A stretch of 64,000 bases of DNA from CAYZWU01 sp964482235 (GTDB lineage Bacteria > Planctomycetota > B15-G4 > CAYZWU01): the NCBI GenBank assembly GCA_964482235.1, contig CAYZWU010000025.1:9761-73760 (forward strand), given 5' to 3'. The position numbers and the translations under genes are program-made. The notes beneath the pieces are model-generated. The model searched no databases, was not told where the DNA came from, and was given only the letters and a program-made list of their open reading frames with translations. Numbering within the stretch: position 1 is the first letter of the stretch; each line of letters starts with the position of its first letter. Below, piece by piece: positions 60,760 to 64,000 of this stretch.

Positions 60760-61975
60760 AGGCACGTTGTATCCGGGATTTCGTCCCGAAGCCCGGCTTC
60801 TCCTCGCCGCGGCCCGCGTCGGTTCGGAGGAGGACCGGCAGACCCGCATCCGGGCTCTTCTCGATGAGGAGATGGATTGGGACCTGCTGCTCCGTCTCGC
60901 CAGCCACAACCGGATTCATTCCCTCCTCTACTGGCGGCTCAACGGCCTGGTACCCGAAAAGGTTCCTCCCGGCATCATGGAGCAGCTGCGCAGCGGGTTC
61001 TATCAGAACAGCGTGCGCTGTATGTACTTTCTCAAGGAACTGGTCGACGTGGTCCGGCTGTTCGAGGGCGCGTCGATCCAGGCGCTGCCGTACAAGGGGC
61101 CTCTGCTGGCCTCGTCGATCCATGAAAACATCGGGCTGCGCGAGTTCTGGGATCTCGACATCCTGGTCCACAAGGAAGATGTTCTCAAGGCAAAGGACCT
61201 GCTGATTGCCAAGGGATACAGGCCCGAGAAGGAGCTGAGCCGCGACGAGGAGCTGGCGCTGCTCGATTCGGACTGCGAGTACAACTTCGACGATCCGGAG
61301 CGCAACATCCACCTGGAGATCCACTGGCGTATACTTCCGGAGCCCTTTTTCTCACGGTTCGAGTCGAGCTATGTCTGGGATCGGGCGGTTCCCGTCGAGC
61401 TGGCCAACGCCACTCTGCTGACCCTGCCGCCCGAGGCGACCTTTCTGATTCTCTGCATTCACGGCGGCGACAAGCATCAGTGGGCCAGGCTGAAGTGGAT
61501 CCATGACATCGCCCGGTTCGTCGAGGTCCACTGGAACATCGACTGGGATGCCGTGCTCGATGAAGCCGTCAGGCTCGGCTGCATGGAATCCGTCGCCCTG
61601 GGGCTTCATCTCGCGAATGTGCTGCTTGGAGCTCCCTTTCCCGGCGAGACACGGTCCCGGATCCGTCAGGACTTCCGGAGAAGCGCCCTGGCCGCACTGG
61701 TGAGAGCGCGGCTGTTCCGCGAGGATTTCGGGCTGCCCGGTTTTTCCGAGTGGTTCAGCTACGTCACCGAGCTGTCGGATCCATCGGGAGCGGGCAGGCC
61801 TGTCTCGAGGCGGTGGCCCTTCTTTTTCAGGTATCTTCGTGCCGTGACGAGACCGGAATTCCGGGACAGGTACACCATGGCTCTTCCGCCATGGCTGTCG
61901 TTCCTCTCCTATCCCTATCGAATCTGGCGAATCATGCGTGAGCACAAGGGAGATCTGATCAGCCGTCTTCGGTGA
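60743..61975 (+). CDS. Nucleotidyltransferase-family protein of lasso cluster
   Basis: A 410-residue protein resembling the uncharacterised nucleotidyltransferase family (NTP_transf_5 type). The core reads QALPYKGPLLASSIHENIGLREFWDLDILVHKED (residues about 112-146): a KG turn followed by the DLDILV metal-binding acids. Members recur in lasso and capsule clusters and may add a nucleotide or sugar-phosphate to the product. TTG at 60743 with GGAGGAG five bases upstream; it overlaps the kinase gene. Role in this pathway is inference. Confidence 0.8.
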   Translation: MPRAVKGTLYPGFRPEARLLLAAARVGSEEDRQTRIRALLDEEMDWDLLLRLASHNRIHSLLYWRLNGLVPEKVPPGIMEQLRSGFYQNSVRCMYFLKELVDVVRLFEGASIQALPYKGPLLASSIHENIGLREFWDLDILVHKEDVLKAKDLLIAKGYRPEKELSRDEELALLDSDCEYNFDDPERNIHLEIHWRILPEPFFSRFESSYVWDRAVPVELANATLLTLPPEATFLILCIHGGDKHQWARLKWIHDIARFVEVHWNIDWDAVLDEAVRLGCMESVALGLHLANVLLGAPFPGETRSRIRQDFRRSALAALVRARLFREDFGLPGFSEWFSYVTELSDPSGAGRPVSRRWPFFFRYLRAVTRPEFRDRYTMALPPWLSFLSYPYRIWRIMREHKGDLISRLR

Positions 61976-62002
61976 GGCGTTGTTGGAGCAAAGAGCCGCA
62001 TC

Positions 62003-63004
62003 ATGGATCAGTATGCCGTTGAGGTCGATCGGTTGACCAAGGTGTTCAAGCGGCCCATGAGGCGGCTTAGGCGGCTTCTGCGCCGACCGGGAGCGGACGA
62101 GATCGTGGCGCTGCGCAACGTGACCCTGAAGATCCGGGCGGGAGAGATCTTCGGTCTCGTGGGACGAAACGGCCAGGGGAAGACAACGCTGGTCAAATCG
62201 ATCGCCGTGCTTCTCGTGCCGACCTCCGGCACCGTGAAGGTCTTTGGCATGGATTCGACGGGCGAGAGCCGCGATCTGAAGAGGAAGACGGGGCTCGTCA
62301 CATCCGATGAGAGGAGCTTCTACTGGCGGCTCAGCGGCTTGCAGAACATGCTCTTCTACGCGAGGCTCTTCGGTATGGAGATGACCGCGGCGCGCCGGCG
62401 GATCGACGAGCTCTTCGATCTCTTCGACCTGGGAGATCTCGGGCACAGGCCGTTCCGGGAGTATTCCAACGGAAACAAGCAGAGGCTGGCTCTTGCCAGG
62501 GCGCTGCTGCCCGATCCTTCCCTCATGCTCCTCGATGAGCCGACGCGAAGCCTGGATCCGATTGCGGCCGACGAGCTGAGGCAGTTGATCTCCGAGAGGA
62601 TCGGCGGATCGGGAAAGAGAACGGTGATTATCACCAGCCATAACCTCGAGGAGGTCGAGCAGCTCTGCGACCGCGTGGCGATCCTGAGCCGCGGTGAGGT
62701 GAAGGCCTGCGCCGGCCTCGACGAGCTGCGCACCAGGTACCAGGGGCGGGAGAAGGTGGATCTACTCCTTCGCTGGCCCGTTGACGTCGATTCCGTGAGA
62801 GCCTGCTGCAACTCCCTGCCGGATAACGAGGTAGTTCCCGTTGCCGAGGGGACCTTCCGCGTGCGGTTCGAGCGGCAGCGGGGCGACGGGGCGCTCCATC
62901 GGGCCGTGTCGGAATTGATGAAGGCCGGCGCCGAGCTGGAATCGTGCGAAACGACACAGCTTGGCCTCAAGGAGATCATGCAGGAGATTGACAGGGAGGA
63001 TTGA
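62003..63004 (+). CDS. ABC exporter ATP-binding protein (lasso cluster)
   Basis: A 333-residue nucleotide-binding protein with Walker A GRNGQGKTT, the variant signature YSNGNKQRLALARAL, Walker B LMLLDEPTRSLDP and switch His in TSHN. A basic segment (RRLRRLLRRPG) lies near the N-terminus. It pairs with the ABC-2 permease three bases downstream. In lasso clusters the exporter ejects the mature peptide and gives self-immunity; most characterised systems use a single fused ABC protein, so this is a two-gene version. Confidence 0.9.
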   Translation: MDQYAVEVDRLTKVFKRPMRRLRRLLRRPGADEIVALRNVTLKIRAGEIFGLVGRNGQGKTTLVKSIAVLLVPTSGTVKVFGMDSTGESRDLKRKTGLVTSDERSFYWRLSGLQNMLFYARLFGMEMTAARRRIDELFDLFDLGDLGHRPFREYSNGNKQRLALARALLPDPSLMLLDEPTRSLDPIAADELRQLISERIGGSGKRTVIITSHNLEEVEQLCDRVAILSRGEVKACAGLDELRTRYQGREKVDLLLRWPVDVDSVRACCNSLPDNEVVPVAEGTFRVRFERQRGDGALHRAVSELMKAGAELESCETTQLGLKEIMQEIDRED

Positions 63005-63007
63005 GGC

Positions 63008-63811
63008 GTGAGGGAGCTGATGCGGGCGGTACGGGCGTTCCTGATCCGGGATGCCCTGATGGAAACAAGCTATCGGCTCGATTTCGGCTTCCGCATCCTG
63101 TCGATCGTGCTGACGATCACCGTCTTCTCGTTCATCGCCAAACTCGTGGGCGAGAATGCGGCGTTCGATGAATACGGCGGCTATTTCCCCTTTGCCGCCG
63201 TGGGGCTTGCGCTGATGAGCTACTTCCAGACCGGCTTCAAGGGATTTGCCACGGCCATCCGCAACGAACAGATGATGGGCACGCTGGAAGCACTGCTGAT
63301 GACGCCCGCCAGGGTCTCGACCATCGTCATCGCCTCCTCGACATGGAGCTTCTTCTGGGCAACCGTCACGGCTGCGATCTATCTCGTGACAGCGAGCCTG
63401 CTCTACGATATCGAGCTGCAGGGGAATCTCCTCCTGGCCGGAGTTATTCTCCTCCTGACCATCATGATCTTCTCAAGCATGGGAGTGATCTCCGCCAGCT
63501 TCGTGATGGTCTTCAAGCGCGGGGATCCGGTGGGCTTCTTTTTCGGGGCGCTTTCCATGCTGCTGGGCGGTGTGTTCATTCCAGTAGACAAGCTGGAGCC
63601 CTGGATGCAGAAGATCTCCTTCATTCTCCCAATCACCTACGGAGCTGAAGGACTGAGGAGCATCCTGCTGAAGGGCGAGTCCCTTTCCGCCATCCTGCCG
63701 CAGATAACCGTTCTGCTGGTCTTCGTTTGCATCAGTGTCCCGGTCAGTCTCTTCTGCTTCAAGAAGGCAGTGCTGCGCGCCCAGCGGGAGGGAACGCTGG
63801 TGCAGTACTGA
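63008..63811 (+). CDS. ABC-2 type exporter permease (lasso cluster)
   Basis: A 267-residue permease with about six membrane segments, for example RILSIVLTITVFSFIAKLV at the start and ITVLLVFVCISVPVSLFCF at the end. GNEQMMGTLEALLMTP-type sequence (IRNEQMMGTLEALLMTPARVS) is the ABC-2 cytosolic loop. It follows the ATPase by three bases; start GTG at 63008. Probable exporter of the lasso peptide. Confidence 0.88.
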   Translation: MRELMRAVRAFLIRDALMETSYRLDFGFRILSIVLTITVFSFIAKLVGENAAFDEYGGYFPFAAVGLALMSYFQTGFKGFATAIRNEQMMGTLEALLMTPARVSTIVIASSTWSFFWATVTAAIYLVTASLLYDIELQGNLLLAGVILLLTIMIFSSMGVISASFVMVFKRGDPVGFFFGALSMLLGGVFIPVDKLEPWMQKISFILPITYGAEGLRSILLKGESLSAILPQITVLLVFVCISVPVSLFCFKKAVLRAQREGTLVQY

Positions 63812-64000
63812 TCCCCGGCTTGCCGTTATTGTCGACTTTCTTTCAGGCAGGGCAAAAGAACCCGGTTTTGTTCACAAAATTGGATTTTTTTTTGGGCTAT
63901 CAGCGTAGGTAAATACGCTCTGTCAATGGCAGATAGGGGTATTTGCTTGACTCAACCTGCCACGACATATAGTGTAGCCGGTCATGAGCGAGGATTATCC
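63812..64000. promoter_or_regulatory. Intergenic region at the right edge, possible promoter
   Basis: No complete gene. It contains a long T-run (63882-63892), a small hairpin AGCGTA-GGTAAA-TACGCT near 63902-63919, and TTGACT (63947-63952), 15 bases, TATAGT (63968-63973), a possible promoter for a gene that may begin at ATG 63984 and leave the window. Confidence 0.35.

Noticed and set aside
1..64000. CRISPR array, tRNA, rRNA or insertion sequence
   Set aside because: No regularly spaced identical repeats with unique spacers, no cloverleaf or rRNA stretch, and no transposase-like protein were seen.

Overview
The window is about 62% GC, almost wholly protein coding, with no rRNA, tRNA or CRISPR array that I can see. 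It fits a Gram-negative-type anaerobe: lipoproteins with lipoboxes, a gingipain-type C25 protease, a tungsten-type aldehyde:ferredoxin oxidoreductase, a 2-oxoacid:ferredoxin oxidoreductase, NuoEFG-like electron transfer subunits, a saccharopine lysine pathway and a 2-hydroxyacyl-CoA dehydratase-type reductase. An uncultured lineage of the FCB-group kind (Krumholzibacteria, Eisenbacteria or Latescibacteria style) is a guess; the sequence does not settle the phylum.

Layout. 1-8487: HEAT/TPR secreted protein (partial), mnmG, a HAD phosphatase, a C25 protease with a near-consensus sigma70 promoter, and an AGCS amino acid:cation symporter carrying a large insertion. 8681-11794: a membrane-anchored protein with two copies of a terpenoid-cyclase-like toroid domain. 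11892-16460 (minus): a coupled AOR, double class II aldolase, ThiS/MoaD-like carrier and ROK kinase operon. 16748-19664: an aminotransferase and an ABC exporter pair. 19850-29808 (plus): an eleven-gene operon with a MinD-like ATPase, the four subunits of a 2-oxoacid:ferredoxin oxidoreductase, NuoE/F/G-like subunits, a four-cluster ferredoxin, and separate lysine-ketoglutarate reductase and saccharopine dehydrogenase. It ends at a perfect 34-bp hairpin with a T-run. Together these could turn lysine into glutaryl-CoA while passing electrons to ferredoxin and NAD.

29978-34156: a sigma54-type AAA+ regulator and an AlgJ/AlgI-like polysaccharide O-acetylation pair. 34325-46967 (minus): a long co-directional run with an M28 peptidase, an SLC12-like transporter, a Lon-like protease, deoA, deoB, a sulfatase-fold lipoprotein, an M64 peptidase and a lipoprotein. 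47150-51031: an NSS transporter, its tiny MetS-like subunit and tex. 51189-52552: TauE/SafE and MOSC. 52855-55167: a fused BadF-type activase and HgdB-type dehydratase. 55202-56521: a nucleotide-sugar dehydrogenase.

56798-63811 is the most striking part: a complete lasso-peptide gene cluster in the order B1 (PqqD-like), B2 (leader protease), C (cyclase), A (precursor), K (HPr-kinase-like), a nucleotidyltransferase, and a two-gene ABC exporter. The precursor has the canonical YxxPxLxxxGxxxxxT leader motif, an unfamiliar Trp/Gly-rich core with a Glu at ring position 8, and a C-terminal Ser-Ser suited to the neighbouring kinase. The predicted product is a phosphorylated (or otherwise tailored) lasso peptide.
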